Notes under the pieces: model-generated
What the model was told of the DNA's origin: nothing
Seen by the model: only the letters and a program-made list of their open reading frames with translations
The model's database searches: none
Position numbers and translations under genes: made by a program
Origin: Candidatus Merdivicinus faecavium
Lineage (GTDB): Bacteria; Bacillota; Clostridia; Oscillospirales; Ruminococcaceae
Direction of reading: 5' to 3'
Assembly: GCA_018716285.1 (NCBI GenBank)
Contig: DVKD01000015.1
Coordinates: forward strand, 56,230-120,229
Length of the DNA: 64,000 nucleotides
Part shown: positions 25,213-33,599 of the stretch, piece by piece
Layout of the letters: each line of letters begins with the position of its first letter
How positions within the stretch are numbered: the stretch's first letter is position 1

Positions 25213-25827
25213 CTATTTTTGGCAGAATTTCCGCAAATTTCGACTCAGTTCTGCCGCCGGCAGGCCGACGACGTTGTCATAGCTGCCGCGGATCCCCCGG
25301 ACCAGCAGCCCGCCGTACCCCTGGATCCCGTAACCGCCCGCCTTGTCAAACGGCTCGCCGGTGTCGAGATAGGCGGCGATCTCCGCCTCCGAGAGCGGGT
25401 AGAATTCCACATCGGTCGAGACGGCGAAAGAGAAGGCGCTGCCGTCCCCGCAGATGGTCATCCCGGTCACGACCCGGTGGCTCCGCCCCGAGAGGGCCCG
25501 CAGCATCCGGGCGGCGTCTTCCCGGTCCCGCGGGATGCCGAAAATTTCCCCGTCCGGGGAGACGACCACCGTGTCCCCGCCAATCACAAGGGCGTCCGGG
25601 CATTCCGCCAGCACCGCCTGCGCCTTGCCGGCCGAGAGGGCCTTGACCAGCTCCTCGGGGGAAAGGCTCCCCGCCTTTGCCATCAGCGGCCTCTCGTCAA
25701 AATGGGAGACCCGGACGGTAAAGTCCTCGGTGATGAGGCGGAGCAGCTCCTGCCGCCGCGGGGAACGGGAGGCCAGGACGACGGTTTTCCCCTCCAGAAA
25801 AGAGGGGGTGCGCGGATGGTGATTCAT
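25213..25827 (-). CDS. maf: Maf-family nucleoside triphosphate pyrophosphatase
   Basis: 204 residues. Hydrolyses modified or non-canonical NTPs/dTTP. Family signature VVLASRSPRRQELL at the N-terminus, FDERPL, and catalytic Asp in LVIGGDTVVVS, then GGYGIQGYGG and NVVGLPAAEL near the C-terminus. Last gene of the zapA-U32-dut-DUF4321-maf run, 15 bases after the DUF4321 gene. Confidence 0.93.
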   Translation of the reverse strand: MNHHPRTPSFLEGKTVVLASRSPRRQELLRLITEDFTVRVSHFDERPLMAKAGSLSPEELVKALSAGKAQAVLAECPDALVIGGDTVVVSPDGEIFGIPRDREDAARMLRALSGRSHRVVTGMTICGDGSAFSFAVSTDVEFYPLSEAEIAAYLDTGEPFDKAGGYGIQGYGGLLVRGIRGSYDNVVGLPAAELSRNLRKFCQK

Positions 25828-25842
25828 TGTCAGAAGTTCTCC

Positions 25843-26100
25843 TTAGTGTATTTTTCCGGATGTTTTTACGTAGAGGATAACTGCCGCGATGATGCAGAGC
25901 AGCAGCGCGATGTTCATCGAGATGTGGACGCCGATGTCGAACTGGATGACCGCCAGGTCGACCGAAAAGCTGTCGATCCCGACCGACTCCCCCCAGCAGA
26001 GCCAGGAAAGCCAGGAAACCTTTTTGGCCACCTCGGTGAGCAGGGTGCCCAGCAGCAGCCCGCCAAAGAGGTAGAGGATGAGCAGCAGGGTCCGTTTCAT
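25843..26100 (-). CDS. DUF4321-family small membrane protein
   Basis: 85 residues with a transmembrane segment at each end (LLLILYLFGGLLLGTLLTEV and NIALLLCIIAAVILYV) and a short extracellular loop with FDIGVHISMN. The pattern GGLLLGTLL and the position beside maf are typical of DUF4321 proteins of Clostridia. Function unknown. Its ATG overlaps the dut stop (ATGA). Confidence 0.85.
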   Translation of the reverse strand: MKRTLLLILYLFGGLLLGTLLTEVAKKVSWLSWLCWGESVGIDSFSVDLAVIQFDIGVHISMNIALLLCIIAAVILYVKTSGKIH

Positions 26101-26555
26101 GCCTGCACGCCCCCTTCCGCGCCGAAGCCGGTCGAGCCGAAGCCGCCTGCGCCGCGCGCCGTCTCATCGAGCTCCTCCGCCCAGACCGCTTCGGGCAGGA
26201 GGATGGGGGTGACGACAAGCTGGGCGACCCGGTCGCCGGGACGGATGGTGTAGGGCTGCCGGGAGTGGTTGGTCATGGCGATGAGCAGCTCGCCGCGGTA
26301 GTCGCTGTCGATGACCCCGACGCAGTTTGAGAGGGTGACGCCGAATTTCGAGGCGAGCCCGCTGCGGGGGTAGACGAACCCCACCGTCCCGGGTTCGAGG
26401 GCGATGGCGAGGCCGGTCGGGACCTTCACGAGCGCAAACGGCTCGATGGTGAGCGGCCCGTCGAGGCAGGCGCAGAGGTCGAGCCCGGCGCTTTCGGGCG
26501 TCGCGCGGCGGGGGAGGACAGCCTGCGGGTGCAGGCGCTTGATTTTCAGCTGCAT
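26097..26555 (-). CDS. dut: Deoxyuridine 5'-triphosphate nucleotidohydrolase (dUTPase)
   Basis: 152 residues from ATG 26555 (QLKIKRLHPQAVLPRR) with AGAAGGAG upstream; the track extension of 13 residues is not needed. Converts dUTP to dUMP. All five trimeric dUTPase motifs are present: ESAGLDLCA, YPRSGLASK, GVIDSDYRGE with catalytic Asp, GDRVAQLVV and the P-loop-like GAGGFGSTG. Lies between the U32 gene and DUF4321 gene on the same strand. Confidence 0.96.
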   Translation of the reverse strand: MQLKIKRLHPQAVLPRRATPESAGLDLCACLDGPLTIEPFALVKVPTGLAIALEPGTVGFVYPRSGLASKFGVTLSNCVGVIDSDYRGELLIAMTNHSRQPYTIRPGDRVAQLVVTPILLPEAVWAEELDETARGAGGFGSTGFGAEGGVQA

Positions 26556-26590
26556 GGCGGTTTCTCCTTCTATTTTTCTCTTGAAAATCA

Positions 26591-28666
26591 TCATTCAATT
26601 CCGCGGTAGTAAAGCCCCCGGGTGATCTCCCCGGAGGGTTTTGCGCCCGCTTTGTACTGCCGGAGGACGTCCCGCACCTCGCCGCTGCTCTCCGTTGTAA
26701 AGGAGAGGAGGCGGAAGTCCAGAAAGCGGAAGTCGTCCAGCCGGTCGGAGAGGACGAGGGGCACGGCGTTGTAGACAAAGCTCACCGACTTGTCCATATC
26801 GCAGCGGACCGGGAAGGAAACGCCCTTCCGGTCGGTGAGGAAGCCCTGGCGGCGGCATTTCGCGCAGCCGATCTGCGCCTTGACCGGGCAGCTCCGCAGC
26901 GACATGAGCGGCAGCCGGCCATAGACGACCGCCCCCAGCGGGATGCGGCAGCGCAGCGCTTTCGCCTCCTCGAGTTTCAGCTCAATCGAACAGGCGGCGG
27001 CTTTCAGGCCGAGCGACTCCGCCTCCCGCAGGCTGTAGGAGTTGGTCAGGTTGAGCCAGGGGGAGCCGAGTGCCTCCATCCCGCATTCCCGGGCGAGGGC
27101 GATGTGGGCGGCGTTGCTGCAATAGAGGGCGCAGACCCCCTGCTCCCGCAGGCGGGCAAGCCGGGCTGCGGTCTTTGCCTCCCCGTCAAAGAGAAAGCGG
27201 GGCGGGACGGCGGCAATCTTGGCAAGGCTGCCGGCAAACCGGGGCAGATTCCCTTCCAGATCATTTACAGACAGCAGAATTTTGTCGAAATAGTCCTCCC
27301 AGTTGTCGGGAAGCTGGCTGATGCTGTCGAATTTCCCCCATGTTTCACAGGAAGCGGGGGATTTCCGCGGAGAGGGGAGGGGCGGCAGCGGCTTGTCCGC
27401 AAAGGGGACGGCGGCGTCCTCCCGCATCCGGTCGAGGGCCTCGACCGCACTGCGGCGGAGGGCGTTGAAGGCCGAGGCGGGCATGGTCAGCCCCTCCCCG
27501 ATGCGGGCGTCCAGCTGCGCGAGTAGGTAGGGCGTCCCGCCCAGCTTGCCTAAGAATTTGCGGGCGAGCGCCTCATCCGCGGGGGCGGAGAGGGCTGCGC
27601 GGGGGACTTCGCCCTCGGCCGCGGCTTCATGCGTCCCGTCCGAGACGGTGAGCCAGGAGGGCGCGCCCTCCCGCATGTCGAGCCGCATCGCGACAGGGAC
27701 CCGCTGCACGTCCTTGTGGTAAAGGACGGCCAGGTTTTTGAGGACCGGCGCGGCCGCGGCGACGTCCTCCCTGCGGCGGAAGCCGAACATCTCCCGCCCG
27801 ATCGCATTGTCGTAATACGCGGAGGTGAATCCGCTGCGGGAAAATACCGCCTGTAAAGTGTCGAGGTCGGGTTCCTCCCCCGCGAGGGCGGCCCGGCAGG
27901 CGGTGACGGCGGCGGCGACGTACTCGGGGCGCTTCATCCGGCCCTCGATCTTGAAGGAATCGATCCCCATCGCGGCGAGCTCCGGAAGGCGCTTAACCAG
28001 CGACAGGTCCTTGAGGGAGAGGACGTTCTCCCCCGCCTTGGGCAGGGAAGGGCAGCCGGCGGTGAAGGGGAGCCGGCAGGGCTGGGCGCACATCCCGCGG
28101 TTGCCGCTTTTCCCCCCGAAGACGGCGCTCATATAGCACTGCCCCGAGACCGACATGCAGTGCGCGCCGTGGACGAAGACCTCGATTTCGAGGCCTGTCG
28201 CGGCGCGGATGGCGGCGATTTGATCCTTGGAAAGCTCGCGGGCGAGGACGACCCGGGAGAATCCCAGCCGTTTTGCCGTTTCCGCCCCGGCGGGGGAGTG
28301 GATGGCCATCTGGGTCGAAGCATGGAGCGGTATATCGGGGGCAAGTTCCCGCACAATGGCGGCCACTCCCCAGTCCTGGACGATGAGGGCGTCGACCCCG
28401 GCCGCGCAGGCGGTGCGGATGCACTCCCGCAGGGCGGGCAGCTCATGGTCAAAGACGACGGTGTTGAGGGCCTGGTGGATCTTCACCCCGAAGCGGTGGG
28501 CGTAGGCGGCGGCCCTTTCCAGCTCCTCCGGGTCAAAGTTGCGGGAGTTTGCCCGGGCGGAAAAGCTCTTCTGTCCGAGGTAGACGGCGTCTGCGCCGCA
28601 GCGGACTGCGGCCTCGAGCGCCTCCATCGAGCCGGCGGGGGCCAGAATTTCAGGCCGGCTGTTCAT
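26591..28666 (-). CDS. U32-family tRNA/rRNA hydroxylation protein (RlhA/YdcP-like, with DUF3656 region)
   Basis: 691 residues. U32 proteins once called collagenases are now linked to prephenate-dependent RNA hydroxylation. Seen: PEILAPAGSMEALEAAVRCG at the start, then the U32 signature EVFVHGAHCMSVSGQCYMSA and GNRGMCAQPCRLPF, whose cysteines can hold an iron-sulfur cluster. The long C-terminal extension, beyond the ~400 residues of TrhP, fits the RlhA (23S C2501) branch; a further cysteine cluster (RSCPVKAQIGCAKCRRQGF) lies near 600. ATGA overlap with zapA. Confidence 0.85.
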   Translation of the reverse strand: MNSRPEILAPAGSMEALEAAVRCGADAVYLGQKSFSARANSRNFDPEELERAAAYAHRFGVKIHQALNTVVFDHELPALRECIRTACAAGVDALIVQDWGVAAIVRELAPDIPLHASTQMAIHSPAGAETAKRLGFSRVVLARELSKDQIAAIRAATGLEIEVFVHGAHCMSVSGQCYMSAVFGGKSGNRGMCAQPCRLPFTAGCPSLPKAGENVLSLKDLSLVKRLPELAAMGIDSFKIEGRMKRPEYVAAAVTACRAALAGEEPDLDTLQAVFSRSGFTSAYYDNAIGREMFGFRRREDVAAAAPVLKNLAVLYHKDVQRVPVAMRLDMREGAPSWLTVSDGTHEAAAEGEVPRAALSAPADEALARKFLGKLGGTPYLLAQLDARIGEGLTMPASAFNALRRSAVEALDRMREDAAVPFADKPLPPLPSPRKSPASCETWGKFDSISQLPDNWEDYFDKILLSVNDLEGNLPRFAGSLAKIAAVPPRFLFDGEAKTAARLARLREQGVCALYCSNAAHIALARECGMEALGSPWLNLTNSYSLREAESLGLKAAACSIELKLEEAKALRCRIPLGAVVYGRLPLMSLRSCPVKAQIGCAKCRRQGFLTDRKGVSFPVRCDMDKSVSFVYNAVPLVLSDRLDDFRFLDFRLLSFTTESSGEVRDVLRQYKAGAKPSGEITRGLYYRGIE

Positions 28667-29025
28667 GCCTTCCCCTCGGAGCGCTTATCCAGCTCCTTTT
28701 TGAGGCCCTCGTTCTCCTTTTTGAGCAGGGTGAGCTCCCGCTGGAGCTGGTCGGCCTCGATCCGGGCGCTGGCGGAGTCCTCGACATAGCCCTTGATCTG
28801 GGCGCGGATGTGGTCGCCGTCGGCGATGGCGCGGGCGGACTCGTCCATCAGCTCGAGCCCCACCATGACGGCGGCGGCCGTCACCGACGCGCTCTCATTG
28901 GCGTCCATGAATTCGTTGATCCGCTTGTCCAGGTCTTTGGCGAGCTTGGTCACGTAGGAGGGCGATTCCTCCGTCTGGATGGTGTAGGTTTTGCCGCAGA
29001 TTACCACTTTCACACGATTGATCAT
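28663..29025 (-). CDS. zapA: Cell division protein ZapA
   Basis: 120 residues from ATG 29025 (INRVKVVICGKTYTIQTEES) with AGGGGG upstream; the longer track ORF is spurious. ZapA binds and bundles FtsZ at the division ring. The N-terminal domain is followed by a C-terminal coiled coil (LQRELTLLKKENEGLKKELD). First gene of the run to maf. The promoter candidate is TATAAT on the minus strand at 29083-29088 with a weak -35. Confidence 0.88.
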   Translation of the reverse strand: MINRVKVVICGKTYTIQTEESPSYVTKLAKDLDKRINEFMDANESASVTAAAVMVGLELMDESARAIADGDHIRAQIKGYVEDSASARIEADQLQRELTLLKKENEGLKKELDKRSEGKA

Positions 29026-29133
29026 CTTCAGTACCCCCTGTATTGAAAGGCGCCGGGCGCCGGTGCAGTTTGCGTTACCTCTATTATAAGCGATTTTGCC
29101 CGTCGTGAAAAGCCTTTTTTGAGAAGAATTTGC

Positions 29134-29166
29134 AAAATCCCGCCGGATGGGATCCGGCGGGATTTT
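29134..29166 (-). terminator. Intrinsic terminator after VanZ-like gene
   Basis: Perfect 15-bp inverted repeat AAAATCCCGCCGGAT / ATCCGGCGGGATTTT with a three-base loop, ten bases past the VanZ-like stop. Confidence 0.85.
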
Positions 29167-29176
29167 ATGCGGCAGG

Positions 29177-29806
29177 TCAGAAGCGGTAGAGGAGCTTTGC
29201 CGCCCCCAGCTCGTCAAAGAGAAGGAAGTGCCCGGCAAAGAGGATGCCGGCGGCGAGCAGGAGGTCCTGCCCCCGCCGTCTTGCGGGCACATACCGCCCT
29301 TCCGCCAGCCGGTAGACAAGGCGGTAGAGCCCGTATCCCGCCAGCGCGCCCACCGTGTTGAGGAGGATGTCGTCAACATCGGCGCTGCGGTTGTTCAAAA
29401 GCTGGCTCAGCTCGATGAGCAGCGAGAGGGAGGCTCCGGCGCAGAGGACGCGCCGCCAATCGTCCGCTTCCCGGCAGAGGAAGGGCAGCGCCGCCCCCAG
29501 AGGGACAAAGAGGAGAAGGTTTAGAAAGTATCCCATCCAGTCGATCTGTCTGGAAAAGGGGAGAAGGTTCACCTGCCCGGGCCGGAGCGAGAAACCGTAC
29601 CGCAGCAGATCAAAGAGAGTCCCGGAGCCGGTATAGTACAGGACGGCGGCAATATAAAGGCCAAAGAGGAGCATCGCCGCCAGCTCGGTCCCCGAAAGGG
29701 GCGCGCCCCTTTTTCGGCTGTGTCGGGCATAGACCCAGAGAAAGACGGAAAAGGGCAGCAGGGCGGACAAAAGCTCATACCCGGTCAAAAGAAGATTCTG
29801 GAACAT
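29177..29806 (-). CDS. VanZ-like family membrane protein
   Basis: 209 residues from ATG 29806 (FQNLLLTGYELLSALLPF), which has GGGAGGGAG upstream. Five or so membrane segments with the VanZ pattern: VNLLPFSRQIDWMGYFLNLL, FVPLGAALPFL, IELSQLLNNRSADVDDILLN and TVGALAGYGLYRL. VanZ proteins give low-level teicoplanin resistance in some hosts; the native role of most relatives is unknown. Stands alone between zapA and a deacetylase gene. Confidence 0.88.
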   Translation of the reverse strand: MFQNLLLTGYELLSALLPFSVFLWVYARHSRKRGAPLSGTELAAMLLFGLYIAAVLYYTGSGTLFDLLRYGFSLRPGQVNLLPFSRQIDWMGYFLNLLLFVPLGAALPFLCREADDWRRVLCAGASLSLLIELSQLLNNRSADVDDILLNTVGALAGYGLYRLVYRLAEGRYVPARRRGQDLLLAAGILFAGHFLLFDELGAAKLLYRF

Positions 29807-29903
29807 GGGGCTCCCTCCCGGTTTTTCCTCCATTTTACCACATTTTGTGGCGGAATTTCGAAAGAAAAGCTTAAGAAGGGCCTAAGATTGTCATAATTTG
29901 CCG

Positions 29904-30722
29904 CTAATCGGCCAAATCGACCCACTGTCCCGCAGGGACGCGCAGCGTCTCGCCGCCCGCCCGGACCCAGAGGTCGGCGCCGGTCGGATTTATGAGGAAA
30001 TCCTCCCCGATGACGAGGCGTCTGGCGGCTGTGATGTAGGAGGCGACTTCCCCGTTCGTGGCGTACCAGGTATCGGGGCGGCCGGCGGTTTCCGCAAGGA
30101 AGTCCTCCATCACCTGCCAGTTTTTCTGCATGTCAAATTCAAAAGAGTGCCCCCAGACGTAGAAGAGGGCGAGCTCCTCGTCCGTTTCCCGGAAGCGGGC
30201 GGCCAGCTCCATGAGGGCCGGATCCTTGTGGTGGCAGGTAGCGCCCCATGCGAGGAAATCTTCCGGCAGGGCGAAGGTGTGGTGGGAGACGGTGTTGCGG
30301 CAGTAGAGGAAGCCAAGCGCCGCGATCGCCTCCTGCACCGCAGGGCTTGTGCTCCCGAAGGGGAGCGCCATCCCGCTGACCGCGCAGCCGAAGCGCTCCG
30401 TTAAGGCTTCGCGGTCGCGGTAAAGCTCGGCGTAGAGCCGGCGGCGGTCCAGCTCCTCAAGATGGGGATGAGTGCAGGTGTGGACGGCGATCTCGTGCCC
30501 CTTGTAGAGCGGGCGCATCTCCTCCGGGGAGAGGCGGCGGATCCGCGCTCCCTCGCGCTCCCACCAGCTGTCCGAATCGAGCCCGGAATTCAGGTTAAGG
30601 GTTGCCTTGACCCCGTGTTCGTTGAAAAGGCGGACGAGCCTCTCGTCCTGGATGACGCCGTCGTCGTAGCTGAAGGTCAGGGCTTTGGCCTTCCCGCCGG
30701 GATACAGCAGCTTGCAGTTCAT
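29904..30722 (-). CDS. Polysaccharide deacetylase-family protein (NodB homology domain)
   Basis: 272 residues from ATG 30722 (NCKLLYPGGKAKALTFSYDD) with a perfect AAGGAGG; the 58 preceding residues of the track ORF are spurious. Motif 1 is TFSYDDG with the catalytic Asp pair; motif 2 is HEIAVHTCTHPHLEEL with the metal-binding histidines; PFGSTSPAV fits motif 3. No signal peptide, so it probably acts in the cytoplasm on a small or nucleotide-linked sugar. A short beta-rich tail (about 225-272) follows the catalytic domain. Confidence 0.85.
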   Translation of the reverse strand: MNCKLLYPGGKAKALTFSYDDGVIQDERLVRLFNEHGVKATLNLNSGLDSDSWWEREGARIRRLSPEEMRPLYKGHEIAVHTCTHPHLEELDRRRLYAELYRDREALTERFGCAVSGMALPFGSTSPAVQEAIAALGFLYCRNTVSHHTFALPEDFLAWGATCHHKDPALMELAARFRETDEELALFYVWGHSFEFDMQKNWQVMEDFLAETAGRPDTWYATNGEVASYITAARRLVIGEDFLINPTGADLWVRAGGETLRVPAGQWVDLAD

Positions 30723-30820
30723 AATAATTGCCTCCTTATTCCGCCCGTCGGACGGGCAAATTCCGTGTCTCATCGTGCGGCTCGCCCGCACGTGTGTCCC
30801 GCCCGCAGGGGCGGATGCGG

Positions 30821-31327
30821 TCACTGCCTTTTCAGCAAACGCTGTTTGAAGGCTCTGATTCTTTGCCCATAACGGCTTGTAAAGATAATACCGCATAAAA
30901 TCATTCCGATTGCGGCGCCTTCGGCAAAGTTCGAGACGGCGTTCAAAACCGCGTGCTGATACAGCCCCGTATGGCGAATCAGACTGGCCGCGAACCAGAA
31001 GACGGCCCCTGCCAGCAACAGCAGGCGCACCCGCCTGGTGTACCGTTCTGTGCCCGTGTTCAGGTATTCTGCCGCTTTTCGGACCGTTTCTTTTGTTTCT
31101 TTATCCATCGTCCCGCTCCTCCTTTCTCCGTCAAGGAGCTCGCGGATATCGACCTCATAGAAATCTGCAAGCCCGATGAGAATATCCAAATCCGGCATAT
31201 TGTTGCCGTTTTCCCATCGTGAAACAGTCCGGGAAGAAACATGGAAATGCTCTGCCAGCTGTTCCTGCGTCAGCCCTTTCTCCCTGCGAAGGCATTTCAG
31301 AAAATTCCCTGTTTTTTGCTGGTCCAT
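30821..31327 (-). CDS. XRE-family regulator with two C-terminal membrane segments
   Basis: 168 residues from ATG 31327 (DQQKTGNFLKCLRREKGLTQ), preceded by GGGAGG; the long upstream extension in the track runs through the structured repeat. Helix-turn-helix in 1-60 (QLAEHFHVSSRTVSRWENGN), a linker, then two hydrophobic segments (LLLLAGAVFWFAASLIRHTG and FAEGAAIGMILCGIIFTSRYG). A membrane-associated regulator of unknown signal, like many clostridial XRE proteins. Confidence 0.85.
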   Translation of the reverse strand: MDQQKTGNFLKCLRREKGLTQEQLAEHFHVSSRTVSRWENGNNMPDLDILIGLADFYEVDIRELLDGERRSGTMDKETKETVRKAAEYLNTGTERYTRRVRLLLLAGAVFWFAASLIRHTGLYQHAVLNAVSNFAEGAAIGMILCGIIFTSRYGQRIRAFKQRLLKRQ

Positions 31328-31449
31328 CCGCAATCCTCCCTTCGCAAAGATCATAGCAGAGCCTCGTGAAAAATACCACGACACAAAGCGGGAATTGCCG
31401 CAATTTAGGAGCAGACACGTCATGTCTGCTGGATTTGGATTGGCAAAGT

Positions 31450-31662
31450 CCCCCAGAGCTTCCGCCGGGAAGCCTTTGCGGTTATTATACCATGTCCGCA
31501 AATCCGCAGGGATTTGCAGGGCGGGCGCAGCCGCCCGGGTTTTGCGCCAGCAAAACCGGCATGATACAATGTTCTCAAAGGGAATCCGAAAGGATTCCGC
31601 GGGGAACGGAGTTTCCCACGCTTCCGCCAGGAAGCCTTTGAGGTTATTATACCATGTCCGCC
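31450..31662 (+). repeat. Multi-hairpin interspersed repeat, locus 1 (about 1.3 units)
   Basis: Same family and orientation as the tandem array at 60.1-60.7 kb. It holds the last hairpin of one B module (GCTTCC-gccg-GGAAGC), a full A module (hairpins AAATCC/GGATTT, GGGCGG/CCGCCC, GTTTTGC-gcca-GCAAAAC), a full B module (GGAATCC-gaaa-GGATTCC, GGGAA/TTCCC, GCTTCC-gcca-GGAAGC) and the first bases of another A module. Several stems differ from the other locus but keep pairing. The rest of the gap 31328-31800 holds promoters. Confidence 0.85.
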
Positions 31663-31693
31663 GGGAATTGCAACTGTTTTTGGGCAAAGTGTT

Positions 31694-31723
31694 GTGACAA
31701 AATCCCGCTTTTCGGAATAAGAT
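31694..31723 (+). promoter_or_regulatory. Possible promoter of P-loop ATPase gene
   Basis: GTGACA, 18-base spacer, TAAGAT, about 78 bases before the chosen start. Moderate match only. Confidence 0.35.
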
Positions 31724-31800
31724 GGGGTAAGCCGCCGTTGCCGAGCCGCTGTACGGCGGCATATTCCCGCAAAATGCTGTCAGTTGGAGGGATGAAGATC

Positions 31801-32910
31801 ATGAGCATGCGATACCCGCTGCACTTTTTTCTGGGGGCGAATTCTCCATCCGGATTCGTCTCTTTTCCCGATGAGCTCACCGCGTTTACCGAAGAGGGCC
31901 GGCTTTTTGTCATCAAAGGCGGGCCCGGGACCGGCAAGTCGACCCTGATGCGCGCCGCCGCCGGGGCCCTTGCGGACCGTGAGCCTGAAATCGAGTACAT
32001 TCACTGTTCGTCCGACCCCGATTCGCTCGACGCGGTGATCTTCCCGCGCTCCGGCATCGCGATGGCCGACGCCACGCCGCCCCACGTCATCGAGCCGCAG
32101 TATCCCGGCGCCTGCGAGACGGTGGTCAACCTCTGCGCCTGCTGGAACGAGGAGCTCCTCCAGCAGAACCGCCGGGAGATCCTTTCGCTCTGCCGGCAGA
32201 ACGCCGCCTGCCACCAGCAGTGCGTCCGCTTCCTCAATGCGGCCCATTCGCTGCTGTCCGACAACGCGAGCATCGCCCTCGCCTGCACCGATACGGCCAA
32301 GATCGCCCGCACCGCGGCCAACATCATCGCCCGCGAGTGCCGCAGGCGGCGGGGGCAGTCGGTCGAAAAGCGCCGCCTGCTGAGCGCCGTCACCCCGAAG
32401 GGCAACATCGGCCTGACCGAAACGCTGGCCGGCTTTTCCCGCATCTACTATATCAAGGACCCCTACGGCGCTGCCTCCAACCTGCTTTTGGCCGCCCTCC
32501 GCGCCCTTTTGCTGGAATGCGGCGTGACCGTCTACAGCTGCTTCTGCCCGTTAAACCCCTGCGGCAAGCTCGATCATATCCTTGTCCCGGAGCTCGGACT
32601 CGCCTTTGTGACCGGCAGCCGCGCCTTCCCGCTGGAGGAGCTGCCCGAGCCCTACCGGGTCATCAGCTTCAGCCGCTTCACCGATATGGAGGCCCTCTCG
32701 CGGCGCAGGCAGCGGCTGCGCTTCAACCGGCGGGCCGCCGACGAGATCCTGGACGCCGCGGTGCGCTCGCTGCGGCGCGCCAAGGGGATCCACGACCTGA
32801 TTGAAGAACATTATAGCGCGGCGGTCGATTTTTCCGCCGTCGAGGAGCTGACCGCGCGCACCATCCGCTCCGCCCGCCTTGCGGCGGAAGGGGAGGGCGG
32901 GGATTTCTGA
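31801..32910 (+). CDS. P-loop ATPase of the PRK06851-like family, internally duplicated
   Basis: 369 residues from ATG 31801, which has GGAGG 10 bases upstream; the track start at 31654 lies in the repeat. Walker A is FVIKGGPGTGKSTLMRAAAG near residues 38-57. A second, degenerate copy of the same segment appears near 215-235 (YYIKDPYGAASNLLLAALRA), followed in both copies by similar strands (IEYIHCSSDPDSLDAVIFPR and VYSCFCPLNPCGKLDHILVP). So the protein is a tandem duplication with one live and one dead nucleotide site. The family is common in Firmicutes but uncharacterised as far as I know. Confidence 0.75.
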   Translation: MSMRYPLHFFLGANSPSGFVSFPDELTAFTEEGRLFVIKGGPGTGKSTLMRAAAGALADREPEIEYIHCSSDPDSLDAVIFPRSGIAMADATPPHVIEPQYPGACETVVNLCACWNEELLQQNRREILSLCRQNAACHQQCVRFLNAAHSLLSDNASIALACTDTAKIARTAANIIARECRRRRGQSVEKRRLLSAVTPKGNIGLTETLAGFSRIYYIKDPYGAASNLLLAALRALLLECGVTVYSCFCPLNPCGKLDHILVPELGLAFVTGSRAFPLEELPEPYRVISFSRFTDMEALSRRRQRLRFNRRAADEILDAAVRSLRRAKGIHDLIEEHYSAAVDFSAVEELTARTIRSARLAAEGEGGDF

Positions 32911-32924
32911 CCCGCTCCGGCTGC

Positions 32925-32950
32925 AAAAAAATGCCGCCCTTCCGGGCGGC
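32925..32950 (-). terminator. Intrinsic terminator after DtxR/MntR-like gene
   Basis: GCCGCCC-ttcc-GGGCGGC with seven A upstream on the plus strand, i.e. a T-tract on the minus strand. It therefore serves the minus-strand repressor gene ending at 33099; the 188-base gap holds nothing else clear. Confidence 0.7.
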
Positions 32951-33098
32951 TGAGGTCAAGACAGGCAAAACAGTTTCATCAAGAGAGGAAAGCAAAACAA
33001 CGGCAGCCGAACGGCGTGCGTTTTTTTGCGGTGCGGTCCGGGAAGGGTGCGTCTTCCCGGGCCGCGGCGTTACCTGAAGAATCAGGAAGAGAATGGAC

Positions 33099-33569
33099 TT
33101 ACAGCGTCTGCGAGACCGCGCGGCGCAGCGCCGCGCGGGTGCCCGCCGGGACGGTCAGGAGCAGCGACATCGCCGCCTCCCGGGCGTCGTAATCGGACAG
33201 GCCGAGCCGTTCCCGGAAATACCGGGTCAGGAGGCGGTACTCCTCCTGGTAGCGGAAAACCAGCTGTTCCCCCTCGCCGCTCAGCCGGAAGCCGGCTTCC
33301 CGGCTTTGGAGGAGCATCCCCTCCCGGCAGAGGGCCGACAGCATCCGGGAGGCGGTAGGCCGCGCCACCCCCAGCCGGACCGCGACGTCGACGCAGCGGA
33401 TCTTGTGCGGCAGCCCGCTGCGCAGCTCCGAGACGGTCATGAGGTAGCGCAGCTTGGCGGCGGTCAGCACCATCGCCGTCTGGACGGGCCTTCCGGCAAA
33501 AGGAAGACGCTGGTCGAAATGCTGGGAGGAATCATCATAAAACTCCTTTCGGGGGCTGGTTCCGATCAT
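33099..33569 (-). CDS. DtxR/MntR-like metal-dependent transcriptional repressor
   Basis: 156 residues as tracked. From residue 33 on (MVLTAAKLRYLMTVSELRSG) the sequence follows the DtxR winged helix: CVDVAVRLGVARPTASRMLS as recognition helix, REGMLLQSREAGFRLSGEGE as wing, then LLTRYFRERLGLSDYDAREA as the metal-binding/dimer region. Two starts are possible: ATG 33569 (AAGGAA upstream within the operator) or ATG 33473, where the conserved domain begins. Downstream of 33569 a strong GAAAGGAG precedes an out-of-frame ATGATG whose 24-codon frame ends over the 33473 start. Operator and promoter suggest autoregulation by Mn or Fe (inference). Confidence 0.72.
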   Translation of the reverse strand: MIGTSPRKEFYDDSSQHFDQRLPFAGRPVQTAMVLTAAKLRYLMTVSELRSGLPHKIRCVDVAVRLGVARPTASRMLSALCREGMLLQSREAGFRLSGEGEQLVFRYQEEYRLLTRYFRERLGLSDYDAREAAMSLLLTVPAGTRAALRRAVSQTL

Positions 33570-33595
33570 AAAGTTTCCTTAAGCAAACTTTATGA
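33566..33595 (-). promoter_or_regulatory. MntR-box-like operator of the DtxR/MntR-like gene
   Basis: Inverted repeat TCATAAAGTTT-n8-AAACTTTATGA, perfect over 11 bp, with CCTTAAGC in the centre. Its core resembles the manganese-regulator MntR box of Bacillus. It covers the expected transcription start and the distal start codon. Confidence 0.6.
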
Positions 33596-33599
33596 TACT

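Noticed and set aside
31328-31762. N-terminal extension of the XRE ORF (track start 31762)
   Set aside because: It translates the structured repeat; a ribosome site and the conserved helix-turn-helix start support ATG 31327.
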